In this document: piece after piece, positions 35,119-43,850 of the stretch
Layout of the letters: every line of letters starts with the position of its first letter
Numbering within the stretch: position 1 is the stretch's first letter
Origin: Thalassovita litoralis
GTDB lineage: Bacteria > Pseudomonadota > Alphaproteobacteria > Rhodobacterales > Rhodobacteraceae
Assembly (NCBI RefSeq): GCF_900182725.1
Contig: NZ_FXTO01000014.1
Location: forward strand, 1 to 64,000
DNA length: 64,000 nucleotides
Direction: 5' to 3'
The notes under the pieces: model-generated
Told to the model about the DNA's origin: nothing
Database searches by the model: none
Seen by the model: the letters and a program-made list of their open reading frames with translations, nothing else
Translations under genes and position numbers: made by a program

Positions 35119-36306
35119 TCAGCCCCCGCGCTGAATGGGTGTGGCGCGGCGGCCTGCCGGAATAGCCTGCCGTCCGGTCAGCCGCTCATGTTCCTGAAGA
35201 GCGAACCGATCCGTCATGCCCGCGATATAATCCGAAACGATCCGCGCCAGCGTGGTATCTGTCTGCGCCTCCTGCACATCCTTGCGCCATTGCCGCGGCA
35301 GGATTTCCGGCTGTTTCATATAGATCGCGAATAATTCGCGCACCACATCGGTGACATAACTGCGCACCTCGACCACCTCGGGGGCGCGGTACATGCGATG
35401 GAACAGAAATTCGCGGATGATTTTCAGGTCACTCCAAAGGGCGGGCGAAAACTGCGCCATCATCCGCCCGGCCCCACGCACATCCGCGACGGATTGCGGG
35501 TTCAGTTCGCGCAGATTGGCCTGCGTCACGGCGATCACGTCCTCGACCAGCACGCCAAAAAACCGGCGCAGCGCCTCGTGGCGGCGGCGGTAATAGTTCA
35601 GGCCGGGGTATTTGGCATCCACCTCGGCAAAACAGCCATCCAGAATAGGCATCTCTGCCAGCTCATCGGTGGAAAACAGCTCGGCCCGCAACCCATCATG
35701 CAGGTCGTGATTGTTATAGGCGATGTCATCAGACAACGCGGCCACCTGCGCCTCGGCGCTGGCATGGGTGTGCAGTTCCAGATCGTGCCGTCTGTCATAA
35801 TCCGCCAAGGCCCACGGGATATCCCCCGTCACAGGGCCATTGTGCTTGGCGATCCCCTCCAGCGTTTCCCACGTCAGGTTCAGCCCATCCCATTCGGCAT
35901 AGTGCCGTTCCAGATTGGTGACGATACGGATGGCCTGTGCGTTATGATCAAAGCCGCCATAGGGGGCCATCAGTTCCGCCAGCGCATCCTCGCCAGTATG
36001 ACCGAACGGCGTATGCCCCAGATCATGCGCCAGCGCCACGGCTTCGGTCAGTTCCCGGTTCAACCCCAGCGTTCCCGCGATGGTCCGTGCCACCTGCGCC
36101 ACCTCGATGGAATGGGTCAGGCGGGTGCGGAAATAATCGCCTTCGTGTTCGATAAAAACCTGTGTCTTGTGCTTCAGCCGCCGAAACGCGCTGGCGTGAA
36201 TGATCCGGTCGCGATCCCGTTGAAAACAGGACCGAAATGCGCTTTCTTCTTCGGGATAAAGCCGACCGCGGCTTTGGCCGGGGTCCGATGCAAAGGGGGC
36301 TGCCAT
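35119..36306 (-). CDS. dgt: Deoxyguanosinetriphosphate triphosphohydrolase-like protein
   Basis: 395 residues from the ATG at 36306. An HD-domain phosphohydrolase: His65 (TRLTHSIEVAQVAR), the His94-Asp95 pair (ALAHDLGHTPFGHTGED), and downstream SDDIAYNNHDLHDGLRA with the fourth metal ligand Asp. Length fits the dGTPase type 2 subfamily, which splits dNTPs into nucleoside and triphosphate and controls dNTP pools. It is divergent from erpA, 85 bases away. Confidence 0.92.
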   Translation of the reverse strand: MAAPFASDPGQSRGRLYPEEESAFRSCFQRDRDRIIHASAFRRLKHKTQVFIEHEGDYFRTRLTHSIEVAQVARTIAGTLGLNRELTEAVALAHDLGHTPFGHTGEDALAELMAPYGGFDHNAQAIRIVTNLERHYAEWDGLNLTWETLEGIAKHNGPVTGDIPWALADYDRRHDLELHTHASAEAQVAALSDDIAYNNHDLHDGLRAELFSTDELAEMPILDGCFAEVDAKYPGLNYYRRRHEALRRFFGVLVEDVIAVTQANLRELNPQSVADVRGAGRMMAQFSPALWSDLKIIREFLFHRMYRAPEVVEVRSYVTDVVRELFAIYMKQPEILPRQWRKDVQEAQTDTTLARIVSDYIAGMTDRFALQEHERLTGRQAIPAGRRATPIQRGG

Positions 36307-36391
36307 GCCTAACTGGTCCTTGTCGCCTGTACGTCCCCCACATATATTGCATTGCAGCACCCAAAGAAACCGTGCAGGAGCCTGAAATCAC

Positions 36392-36715
36392 ATGCAATTG
36401 CCCCCAAAAGTGACCGACCGTGCCTTTGCCCGCCTGTCTGAAATCGGCGCAAATGCGCAAGGACAAGCCCTGCGCATCGCCGTCGAAGGCGGCGGGTGTT
36501 CAGGTTTTCAATATGAAATCAAACTGGATCACCCCACCACGGACGACCTGATCCTTGAAGGGGCTGGCGAAAAAGTCGTGGTCGACAGCGTATCGCTGCC
36601 GTTTTTGACCGGGGCGACGATTGATTTCACCGAAGAATTGATTGGTGCGCGCTTCGTGATCGACAATCCCAATGCCACGTCCTCTTGTGGCTGTGGCACA
36701 TCCTTTTCGATGTAA
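36392..36715 (+). CDS. erpA: Iron-sulfur cluster insertion protein ErpA (A-type carrier)
   Basis: 107 residues of the HesB/IscA/ErpA fold with the three cluster-ligand cysteines: Cys36 (EGGGCSGFQY) and Cys99/Cys101 (SSCGCGTSFSM). It receives Fe-S clusters from the scaffold and hands them to target enzymes. Sequence is closest to the ErpA-type carriers of alphaproteobacteria; IscA cannot be excluded. No other isc/suf gene is near. Confidence 0.9.
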   Translation: MQLPPKVTDRAFARLSEIGANAQGQALRIAVEGGGCSGFQYEIKLDHPTTDDLILEGAGEKVVVDSVSLPFLTGATIDFTEELIGARFVIDNPNATSSCGCGTSFSM

Positions 36716-36721
36716 CCAATA

Positions 36722-36812
36722 TCCGGCTTCTTTCTGATCCCAAATACTCCCGCCGGAGGCCCGGAAAATTGCAAATTTTCCGTTCAAAATTCTTTTAAAG
36801 AATTTTACCCAC
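36722..36812. repeat. Intergenic hairpin element, divergent relative of the dispersed repeat
   Basis: TTTCTGATCCCAAATACTCC and CGCCGGAG resemble the head of copies A and B, but the tail differs: GGAAAATTGCAAATTTTCCG is a hairpin, followed by AAAATTC-TTTTAAA-GAATTTT, another hairpin. Located after erpA and before the convergent GNAT gene, it may act as a two-way terminator. Confidence 0.35.
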
Positions 36813-36828
36813 CCCTTACTGCTGCGGA

Positions 36829-37272
36829 TCAGCTTAACTGTTTCTCAAAGAACACCCGTGCAAACCCGTCTTCGACACGGCGACCTGTCTCGACATAGCC
36901 CATGCCGGGGTAGATCGACAAATTTTCAACCATCTTTTCATTGGTATAAAGACGCACAGCAGCGATCCCCATCCTGCGGGCTGTATCTTCGCAATAACGG
37001 ATCAACGCCTTCCCGATACCACCGCCTGCCGCTTCGGGAAAAACCGCGACATTCTCCAGCATCATATGCGCGTCTTCCGGGTAAAACACGATAAACCCTT
37101 GCAAGCTACCGTCCCGAACGGACACGAACACACGGCCCTGCGCAATCTGACGGGCAAAATCCGCAATCATTGGCGCTGGTTTTTGCCCTATCAGCGGCAC
37201 GTAACGGACATATGCAGCCTCGGCACATTGCCGGATTGCGGTTTCATCTTCTGCGGTCGCTTGCCGGATCAT
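36829..37272 (-). CDS. GNAT-family N-acetyltransferase
   Basis: 147 residues from the ATG at 37272, after AAAGGG; an in-frame ATG at 37290 exists. The acetyl-CoA motif VFPEAAGGGIGKALIRYCEDTARRMGI (Q/RxxGxG/A type, here GGGIGKAL) is at about residue 83, with LYTNEKMVENLSIYPGMGYVETGRRVEDGF downstream. The acceptor substrate is unknown. It lies between erpA (convergent) and xthA. Confidence 0.85.
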   Translation of the reverse strand: MIRQATAEDETAIRQCAEAAYVRYVPLIGQKPAPMIADFARQIAQGRVFVSVRDGSLQGFIVFYPEDAHMMLENVAVFPEAAGGGIGKALIRYCEDTARRMGIAAVRLYTNEKMVENLSIYPGMGYVETGRRVEDGFARVFFEKQLS

Positions 37273-37339
37273 GTCACACCCTTTGTCCACAGATCATACT
37301 GCGCGCAACCAGTGGCAGGACACAAGCCAGCAGGCGGCT

Positions 37340-38146
37340 TCATGCATCCAGTTCAATCCAGACCGGCACGTGATCCGAAGGTTTTTCACGCCCGCGCACC
37401 TCTCGGTCAATGCGGCAGTCCTGCAAAAGATCGGCACATTGCGGGCTTAGCAGGAAATGGTCGATCCGAATCCCATCATCCCGGTTCCATGCCCCGGCCT
37501 GATAATCCCAGAACGAATAATGCCCCGGCCCACGGGTGCGGGCGCGGAATGCTTCGGTAAAGCCAAGGTTCAGAATCTTTCGGAATGCCGCGCGGCTTTC
37601 GGGGCGGAATAACGCATCTTCACGCCAGACATCCGGGCGCTTGGCATCTTCTTCTTGAGGAATAATGTTGTAATCCCCTGCCATCAGCGCGGGCATTTCG
37701 CTGTCCAGCAATGCCTGCGCGCGCTGGCGCATCCGTTCCATCCAAGCCAGTTTGTAGGCGTATTTCCCCCCCGCCACTGGGGTGCCGTCCGGCTCCAGTT
37801 CAACCGGATTGCCATTTGGCAGGTATAAGCCGCAAATCCGGATCGCCGTTTTCCCGACTACAGTCGCTTCGATCCAGCGGGCCTGTTCGTCGCTTTCATC
37901 GCCCGGCAATCCGCGAGTCACATCCTCTAACGGCAGCTTTGACAGGATCGCCACGCCGTTGAAACTTTTCTGGCCATGCGTTTCCACGTTATAGCCACGG
38001 TCTTCGAAAATTTCGCGCGGAAAGGCATCGTCCACCGATTTGATTTCCTGCAACACCACCACGTCAGGTTGGGCGTCGTCCAGCCAATCCGGCAAGGCAT
38101 TGATCCGCGCCTTGATGCCATTGATGTTGAACGTGGCGATTTTCAT
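37340..38146 (-). CDS. xthA: Exodeoxyribonuclease III
   Basis: A 268-residue endonuclease/exonuclease/phosphatase-fold AP endonuclease. Catalytic residues are visible: Asn7/Asn9 (TFNING), Glu34 (VVLQEIKS), the GDYNI loop with Asp and Asn, and the terminal SDHVPVW with the Asp-His pair (Asp258, His259). It incises abasic sites in base-excision repair. Length and motifs are those of ExoIII type. Confidence 0.95.
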   Translation of the reverse strand: MKIATFNINGIKARINALPDWLDDAQPDVVVLQEIKSVDDAFPREIFEDRGYNVETHGQKSFNGVAILSKLPLEDVTRGLPGDESDEQARWIEATVVGKTAIRICGLYLPNGNPVELEPDGTPVAGGKYAYKLAWMERMRQRAQALLDSEMPALMAGDYNIIPQEEDAKRPDVWREDALFRPESRAAFRKILNLGFTEAFRARTRGPGHYSFWDYQAGAWNRDDGIRIDHFLLSPQCADLLQDCRIDREVRGREKPSDHVPVWIELDA

Positions 38147-38249
38147 GCGCGCTCTCCTGCTGGGTTTATCTCTCTATGCCTTGTGGTTCGCCCATTGCGC
38201 AACCCTCTGCCAAGACATCCGCAGAAGGGTATTGGGGACACAAGTCAGT

Positions 38250-39428
38250 TCAGGCCACATGCGGCTGGCGGGTTTCATCATGCAGATACAGCCAGTCGAA
38301 TTGATGCATCATCCGATCCGGCATCAATGCCCCGCCCAATCGCAATGCAGTATGGGCGGCAAATCGAAACGGCGAAAAGCCCAAGTGATATTTCCACGCG
38401 TTGCCCGTGGCGGCATTGATAACCTTTGTCGCGCGGGCGCGGCGGCGCGGTTGATAGGCCGCCAGACCTGCGGCGAGACTGTCTGTCATGGCCAGCTCAT
38501 CCGCCAAAGCCCAGGCATCTTCCAACCCCATACTGGCCCCTTGCGCCAGAAAGGGCAGCGTTGGATGCGCGGCATCGCCAAGAATGGCCGTATTTTCACC
38601 AAACCACCGGGCCGCCACCGGATGACGGAACAGACCCCACAGGTTTACTTCGGACACCTGCGCCAGCATTTGCGACACCTCTGGCCCGAAATCCGCAAAG
38701 GCCGCACGCAGATTTGCCGGGTCATCCGCGTGGTTCCAGCCTTCGTCGGTCCAGCTACGGCGTTCCTGCACCGCCACGATATTCACCAGATCGCCCCCGC
38801 GCAGCGGATAGCTGACCACATGCCGCCCCGGCCCCATATGCACACGGGCCACCGGCCCCAGCCCCAGCGTGTTCGGAACGGTAGCCCGCCAAGCAACCTG
38901 CCGGGTGAAAAACGGCCGATCTGCCCCGTTCAGCGCCCGACGGCTGGGCGAATGCAACCCATCCGCCCCAATCACAAGATCCGGGTGCAGGTCCGCGCCC
39001 GTAGTCAGGCGGATCGTGGGGGGATTGCCCGGCACCACATCGGACACCTGTTGCAGCAGGCGCAGCTTTACCCCGGCATCGCGCGCGCCTTCGGCCAACA
39101 GGTCAATCAGATCGGCGCGGTGAACGAAATAGTAATTGCGGTTCTCCAGCCGGGTCAGATCCAGCCGCAGCACCTCGCCCTTGCGGTAATCGCGCAGGCT
39201 GACCGCCTGTCCCTGAACGGCCCGGCGGCGCAAGGCATCCCCCAGCCCAAGCGCGTCTAACACCGCAAACCCATTGGGGCTGATTTGCAGACCGGCGCCG
39301 ACCTCGCTGATTTCGGCGGCCTGTTCCAAAACCGTGACCGACGCTCCCCGCAAGGCCAGCGCCCGCGATGCGGCCAAACCTGCGATTCCGCCGCCAATGA
39401 CTGCGATTTTCATACCCAGAAGATTCAT
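38250..39428 (-). CDS. FAD-dependent aromatic-ring monooxygenase (salicylate hydroxylase-like)
   Basis: 392 residues from the ATG at 39428, six bases after AAAGGA; the long upstream extension overlaps dksA antisense and is rejected. The FAD motif GGGIAGLAASRALALRGASVTVLEQA is at the N-terminus, the DG motif VIGADGLHSPSRR mid-protein, and the GD motif TAILGDAAHPTLPFLAQGASMGLEDAWALADEL in the last third. Class A flavoprotein hydroxylase; closest in layout to salicylate or 6-hydroxynicotinate-type monooxygenases, but UbiH-like roles are possible. It follows the dksA terminator. Confidence 0.85.
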   Translation of the reverse strand: MNLLGMKIAVIGGGIAGLAASRALALRGASVTVLEQAAEISEVGAGLQISPNGFAVLDALGLGDALRRRAVQGQAVSLRDYRKGEVLRLDLTRLENRNYYFVHRADLIDLLAEGARDAGVKLRLLQQVSDVVPGNPPTIRLTTGADLHPDLVIGADGLHSPSRRALNGADRPFFTRQVAWRATVPNTLGLGPVARVHMGPGRHVVSYPLRGGDLVNIVAVQERRSWTDEGWNHADDPANLRAAFADFGPEVSQMLAQVSEVNLWGLFRHPVAARWFGENTAILGDAAHPTLPFLAQGASMGLEDAWALADELAMTDSLAAGLAAYQPRRRARATKVINAATGNAWKYHLGFSPFRFAAHTALRLGGALMPDRMMHQFDWLYLHDETRQPHVA

Positions 39429-39445
39429 GGCATTCCTTTGAAACG

Positions 39446-39472
39446 AAAAAACGCCGGAGGCAAACCCCGGCG
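39446..39472 (-). terminator. dksA terminator
   Basis: On the minus strand, CGCCGG pairs with CCGGCG around a nine-base loop and six U follow. It sits 31 bases after the dksA stop and immediately before the monooxygenase gene. Confidence 0.7.
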
Positions 39473-39502
39473 CTTCTATCTGAAAACAGGCATTCGCCGC
39501 GA

Positions 39503-39976
39503 TCAGTCGTCGCGATGCACCTTTTCGCGCCGTTCGTGACGTTCCTGCGCCTCCAGGCTCATGGTGGCGATGGGACGCGCGTCCAGCCGTTTCAGGCTGA
39601 TCGGTTCCCCAGTCACTTCGCAATATCCATATTCGCCTTCTTCGATACGGCGCAGGGCCGCGTCGATCTTGGACACCAGTTTGCGCTGCCGGTCACGGGT
39701 CCGCAATTCCAGCGCACGGTCGGTTTCTTCGGACGCACGATCTGCAATATCGGGGATATTGCGCGTGTTGTCCTGAAGCCCTTCGATCGTGTCGCGGCTG
39801 TCTTCAAGGATATCGTTTTTCCAGTTGAGTAATTTGCGCCGGAAATATTCCAACTGGCGCTCATTCATGAATGGTTCATCTTCCGCCGGACGGTAATCGT
39901 CGGAAATAAAGGTTTCGGCCTTCATCTCTTTCCCCTCTACAAGGTCAACCTCAGCCAAGGACGTATGATTTGACAT
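39503..39976 (-). CDS. dksA: RNA polymerase-binding regulator DksA, single-cysteine type
   Basis: 157 residues from the ATG at 39976 with GGAGGGTGCCCAG upstream; the ATG at 39925, also with a good ribosome site, would give the shorter form usual in relatives. The coiled coil with its tip acidic-Ala motif (DIADRASEETDRALELRTRDR) reaches into the polymerase secondary channel. The zinc-finger region keeps only one of four cysteines: Cys119 stays, the others read Thr122, Ser140 and Ala143. Rhodobacter-type DksA proteins are known to have this reduced motif. It works with ppGpp in stringent control. Confidence 0.93.
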   Translation of the reverse strand: MSNHTSLAEVDLVEGKEMKAETFISDDYRPAEDEPFMNERQLEYFRRKLLNWKNDILEDSRDTIEGLQDNTRNIPDIADRASEETDRALELRTRDRQRKLVSKIDAALRRIEEGEYGYCEVTGEPISLKRLDARPIATMSLEAQERHERREKVHRDD

Positions 39977-40106
39977 CTGGGCACCCTCCCGCCGCCGACT
40001 TAACGCAAGACTTAGGCATTGTCACTACCCTTAAACGCCACTTATTGCGGCCCGGTGCTGTTCAAGCTACTGTGTGCCGCGAAGAGGGCAAGAGGGTGAT
40101 GGAACC

Positions 40107-40946
40107 ATGAAATTTCAGGGAACAGATGCGTATGTGGCCACCGACGATCTGAAGGTCGCGGTCAATGCTGCGGTCACGCTGGAACGGCCGCTGTTGGTCA
40201 AGGGCGAACCGGGAACCGGCAAAACCGAACTGGCGCTTCAGGTGGCCGGGGCGTTGGGGCTGCGGATGATCGAATGGAACATCAAGTCCACCACCAAGGC
40301 CCAGCAAGGCCTGTATGAATACGATGCGGTCAGCCGCCTGCGCGACAGCCAACTGGGCGAAGAACGCGTGCATGATGTGAAAAACTACATCAAAAAGGGC
40401 AAGCTTTGGCAGGCGTTTGAGGCGGACGAAAAAGTTGTTCTGCTGATCGACGAAATCGACAAGGCCGATATCGAATTCCCCAATGACCTGTTGCAGGAAT
40501 TGGACAAGATGGAATTCCACGTTTACGAAACCGGGGAAACCATCAAGGCCGCACAGCGCCCGATCGTGATCATCACCTCGAACAATGAAAAAGAACTGCC
40601 AGACGCGTTTTTGCGGCGCTGTTTCTTCCACTACATTCGGTTCCCGGAGCCGGAAGTGATGAAACAAATCGTCGAAGTGCATCACCCCGGAATCAAGGAA
40701 AAGCTGCTGACCACCGCGCTGACCCAATTCTATGAAATCCGCGAAACCTCGGGGTTGAAGAAAAAACCGTCCACCAGCGAAGTGCTGGATTGGCTGAAAC
40801 TGCTGCTGGCCGAAGACATGACCCCCGAAGATCTGAAACGCGACGGGCCGAATGCCTTGCCGAAACTGCATGGTGCGCTGCTGAAAAACGAACAGGACGT
40901 GCATCTGTTTGAACGGCTGGCCTTTATGGCGCGGTCGCAACGCTGA
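40107..40946 (+). CDS. MoxR-family AAA+ ATPase
   Basis: 279 residues from the ATG at 40107. Walker A is GEPGTGKT (33-40), Walker B LLIDEID (112-118), sensor 1 IITSNNEKELPDAFLRRC with the arginine finger. MoxR ATPases act as chaperones with VWA-domain partners, inserting cofactors or maturing complexes. Here the VWA partner lies 1.6 kb downstream, separated by a DUF2927 lipoprotein and a miniprotein. The 100-base gap to the next gene holds two hairpins (GGGGCC-GCGGCCCC type and GCCGGGGCA / TGCCCCGGC). Confidence 0.9.
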   Translation: MKFQGTDAYVATDDLKVAVNAAVTLERPLLVKGEPGTGKTELALQVAGALGLRMIEWNIKSTTKAQQGLYEYDAVSRLRDSQLGEERVHDVKNYIKKGKLWQAFEADEKVVLLIDEIDKADIEFPNDLLQELDKMEFHVYETGETIKAAQRPIVIITSNNEKELPDAFLRRCFFHYIRFPEPEVMKQIVEVHHPGIKEKLLTTALTQFYEIRETSGLKKKPSTSEVLDWLKLLLAEDMTPEDLKRDGPNALPKLHGALLKNEQDVHLFERLAFMARSQR

Positions 40947-41046
40947 TTGGCACGGGGGCCGCGGCCCCTGCCCTTTTGGTCGTCAAATTTGCCGGGGCAT
41001 TCGGAAAACAATTGCCCCGGCCCCTGTGCAGCGGCAGGATGACAGT

Positions 41047-42426
41047 ATGAAAAAAATCCTGTTCAGCTTTGCGGCTATGGCCCTTTTGACCGGCTGTATG
41101 GCAACCGGGTCCGGTGGTGTCGCCAGCCGGGCCGCCAGTTCCCCCGCAATCACACTGCCCCCGATGAAAACCTTTTCCGGGCAGGTGCTGGAGCGCGTGC
41201 GCACCTCGAACGCGGATATTGCGCGGGATTTCCTGGACCTGAGCTTTCGGTTGGAATCCGGGCGCGAACTGGATGTTTTCACCCGTTTCGAGGAACCGAT
41301 CACCGTCAAGGTATCGGGAAAGGCACCAGCGTCATTTCAGCATGATCTGGGCAGATTGTTGGGCCGATTGCGCAACGAAGCCGGTATCGACATTCGACAG
41401 GTGGCGGATGGGCCTGCGGGGATCACCATCAACGCCGTCACCCGAAGCGAGATTCAGCGCGTGCTGCCTCAGGCCGCCTGTTTCGTGGTGCCAAACATCA
41501 CCCGGCTGTCAGAATACCCACGTGCCGCGCAATCCCCCAAAACCGATTGGGTTCTGCTGCAAGAGCGCCGCCAAATGGCGATTTTCGTGCCGGTGGATTC
41601 GCCGCCACAGGAAACCCGCGATTGCCTGCACGAAGAACTGGCACAGGCGCTGGGACCGCTGAACGATCTGTACCGTTTGCCGGATTCGGTGTTCAACGAC
41701 GATAATATTCACACAGTTTTGACCAGCTATGACATGCTGATCCTGCGCACCTATTACGCGCCGGAATTGCGCAACGGGATGCGCCGGGATCAGGTGGCCG
41801 CCCGCCTGCCCCGCATTCTGGCCCGCCTGAACCCCGCCGGGCAGCGGTCCCCCCTGCATCCGTTGCCTGATACGCCGCGACCGTGGATCGAGGCCACCCA
41901 AACCGCGCTTGGCCCCGGAACCGCCCCCGCACAACGCCTGTCTGCGGCCCGCAAGGCGCTGGCCATTGCTGAATCCGCAGGCTGGACCGATCATCGCCGG
42001 GCGTTTTCGCATTATGCGCTGGGGCGGTTGACCCAAAGCATGAATGCCGAACTGGCGCTGGCGCATTTCCGGGCGGCGCAGAACTTCTATACCCGCAGCC
42101 CCAACACCCAGTTACACGCCGCCCATGTGGCCGCGCAGCTGGCCGCCTATGCCATATCCGAAGGCAACGGCGAAGAAGCGCTGTTGCAAACCTCGCCTTA
42201 TCTGGCGGTTGCCGCGCGGCATGAAAATGGCGCTTTGCTGTCAACGCTTCTAATGCTGCGAGCCGAGGCGCTGGACCTGTTGAACCGCCCGACCGAGGCA
42301 CAGGCGGTCAGACTGGACAGTCTGGGCTGGGCAAGATACGGAATTGGCTCGGACCAGGCCGTTCACGCCCGTCTGCGTGAAATCGCGGCCCTGTCCCCGC
42401 TAAAAAGGAGCAACGGGCAGCTATGA
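41047..42426 (+). CDS. DUF2927-domain lipoprotein
   Basis: 459 residues from the ATG at 41047. A lipoprotein signal (KKILFSFAAMALLTGC) has Cys17 as lipidation site. The DUF2927 core lies at about 60-210: FLDLSFRLESGRELDVFTRFEEPITVKVSG, the conserved stretch CLHEELAQALGPLNDLYRLPDSVFNDDNIHTVLTSYDMLILRTYYAPELRNGM. The second half is alpha-helical and TPR-like. The HEELAQ stretch contains an HEE(L) arrangement reminiscent of zinc metallopeptidases, which would be worth checking. Function unknown. It overlaps the next ORF by four bases (ATGA). Confidence 0.8.
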   Translation: MKKILFSFAAMALLTGCMATGSGGVASRAASSPAITLPPMKTFSGQVLERVRTSNADIARDFLDLSFRLESGRELDVFTRFEEPITVKVSGKAPASFQHDLGRLLGRLRNEAGIDIRQVADGPAGITINAVTRSEIQRVLPQAACFVVPNITRLSEYPRAAQSPKTDWVLLQERRQMAIFVPVDSPPQETRDCLHEELAQALGPLNDLYRLPDSVFNDDNIHTVLTSYDMLILRTYYAPELRNGMRRDQVAARLPRILARLNPAGQRSPLHPLPDTPRPWIEATQTALGPGTAPAQRLSAARKALAIAESAGWTDHRRAFSHYALGRLTQSMNAELALAHFRAAQNFYTRSPNTQLHAAHVAAQLAAYAISEGNGEEALLQTSPYLAVAARHENGALLSTLLMLRAEALDLLNRPTEAQAVRLDSLGWARYGIGSDQAVHARLREIAALSPLKRSNGQL

Positions 42427-42590
42427 TCGTCATCGCAGGAGCCATTCTGGGACTTATTTTAGGCGCCACCCGCGCAAAGCTGCGCGGCGGCAACGGCAAG
42501 GACATGACACAATACGCCATCGCCTATTGCGTGTTATTCATGGTCATTGCCCTATTCATCACCATCTTCATCCATAGAGCTGCGGTCTGA
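42423..42590 (+). CDS. Two-helix membrane miniprotein of the MoxR-VWA cassette
   Basis: A 55-residue ORF missed by length cut-offs. It overlaps the preceding stop by ATGA and ends three bases before the VWA gene, so translation is surely coupled to both. Two hydrophobic segments, about residues 2-16 and 31-50, flank a short basic loop (TRAKLRGGNGKDMTQ). No family with known function is recognised. Its tight position argues for a role in the same system as its neighbours. Confidence 0.7.
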   Translation: MIVIAGAILGLILGATRAKLRGGNGKDMTQYAIAYCVLFMVIALFITIFIHRAAV

Positions 42591-42593
42591 TCC

Positions 42594-43778
42594 ATGTTCC
42601 TCCCCTTCTTCGAAAATCTCCGTTCTGTTGGCGTCCCGGTATCCCTGCGTGAATACCTTAGCTTTCTGGAGGCTGTGAAGGCGGGGTTGGTCACCTATGA
42701 CGTCGAAGGGTTTTACTATCTGGCCCGCACCGCGATGGTGAAAGACGAACGCAATATTGACAAGTTCGACCGCGCCTTTGCCCAAACCTTCAAGGGGCTG
42801 GATCAGATTCAGTTGGGCGATGTGCTGGAAGCCATCGAACTTCCTGCCGACTGGCTGGAAAAAATGGCTGAAAAATACCTGACCGAAGAAGAAAAAGCCG
42901 AAATCGAAGCGATGGGCGGCTTCGAGAAGCTGATGGAAACGCTGAAACAGCGTCTGGAAGAACAAGAAGGCCGCCATCAGGGCGGCAACAAATGGATTGG
43001 CACGGCGGGCACCTCGCCCTTTGGCGCGCATGGTTACAACCCCGAAGGGGTGCGGATCGGTCAGGAAAAGGGCCGTCATGGCCGCGCCGTCAAAGTCTGG
43101 GACAAGCGCGAATTCAAAAATCTGGATGACACGGTCGAACTGGGAACCCGCAACATCAAAGTGGCGCTGAAACGCCTGCGCCGCTGGGCGCGCAACGGGG
43201 CGCATGATGAACTGGATCTGGACGGCACCATTCGCGCCACCGCCGAACATGGCTATCTGGATGTGCAGACCCGCCCGGAACGGCGCAACGCGGTCAAGGT
43301 GATCCTGTTTCTGGACGTCGGCGGATCAATGGACCCGCATATCAAGGTGATGGAAGAACTGTTCTCCGCCGCCAAATCCGAATTCAAACATCTGGAACAT
43401 TTCTATTTCCATAACTGCCTTTACGAAGGCGTGTGGAAAGACAATCGCCGCCGCTGGGATCAGCAAACCCCCACTTGGGACGTGCTGCGCACCTATGGTT
43501 CGGACTACAAGTGTATTTTCATCGGGGACGCGTCTATGTCACCCTATGAAATCCACTATCCGGGCGGCGCGAACGAACATTGGAACCCCGAGGCCGGTCA
43601 GGTCTGGCTGGAACGCGCCCGCGAACAATGGCCCTCGAACCTGTGGATCAACCCGGTGCCGGAACGCTATTGGGCCTATACCCAGTCGATCAAAATGATT
43701 CAGGATATTTTTGAAAACCAGATGGTGACGATGACACTGGAAGGGTTGGAAAAGGGCATGAAGGAGCTCAGCCGCTAA
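42594..43778 (+). CDS. VWA (CoxE-like) domain protein, MoxR partner
   Basis: 394 residues. The N-terminal part is helical and acidic (EKYLTEEEKAEIEAM). The von Willebrand A domain begins near 235 with the MIDAS metal site DVGGSMD (241-247; the canonical DxSxS has Gly at the second position), and later carries Asp in IFIGDASMSPYEIHYPGG. CoxE-type VWA proteins couple to MoxR ATPases. It starts three bases after the miniprotein gene and ends the cassette. The target complex is not identified. Confidence 0.88.
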   Translation: MFLPFFENLRSVGVPVSLREYLSFLEAVKAGLVTYDVEGFYYLARTAMVKDERNIDKFDRAFAQTFKGLDQIQLGDVLEAIELPADWLEKMAEKYLTEEEKAEIEAMGGFEKLMETLKQRLEEQEGRHQGGNKWIGTAGTSPFGAHGYNPEGVRIGQEKGRHGRAVKVWDKREFKNLDDTVELGTRNIKVALKRLRRWARNGAHDELDLDGTIRATAEHGYLDVQTRPERRNAVKVILFLDVGGSMDPHIKVMEELFSAAKSEFKHLEHFYFHNCLYEGVWKDNRRRWDQQTPTWDVLRTYGSDYKCIFIGDASMSPYEIHYPGGANEHWNPEAGQVWLERAREQWPSNLWINPVPERYWAYTQSIKMIQDIFENQMVTMTLEGLEKGMKELSR

Positions 43779-43786
43779 GGCCCGTT

Positions 43787-43848
43787 TTCATCTTGCTCAA
43801 AATACTCCGGGGGAACGGCGCGTCAGCGCCGTGGGGGCAGCGCCCCCG
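43787..43848. repeat. Dispersed intergenic hairpin repeat, copy B
   Basis: TTTCATCTTGCTCAAAATAC, CTCCGGGGG, then ACGGCGCGTCAGCGCCGT hairpin and GGGGGC-AG-CGCCCCC hairpin. The first 25 bases differ from copy A by two bases. The hairpin end abuts the stop of the minus-strand racemase-like gene, as copy A does with olsB. Confidence 0.6.
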
Positions 43849-43850
43849 CC

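Noticed and set aside
38147-38249. Possible small gene or RNA between xthA and the FAD monooxygenase
   Set aside because: Only a very short ORF without ribosome site is present on either strand and no stable hairpin with T run is seen.
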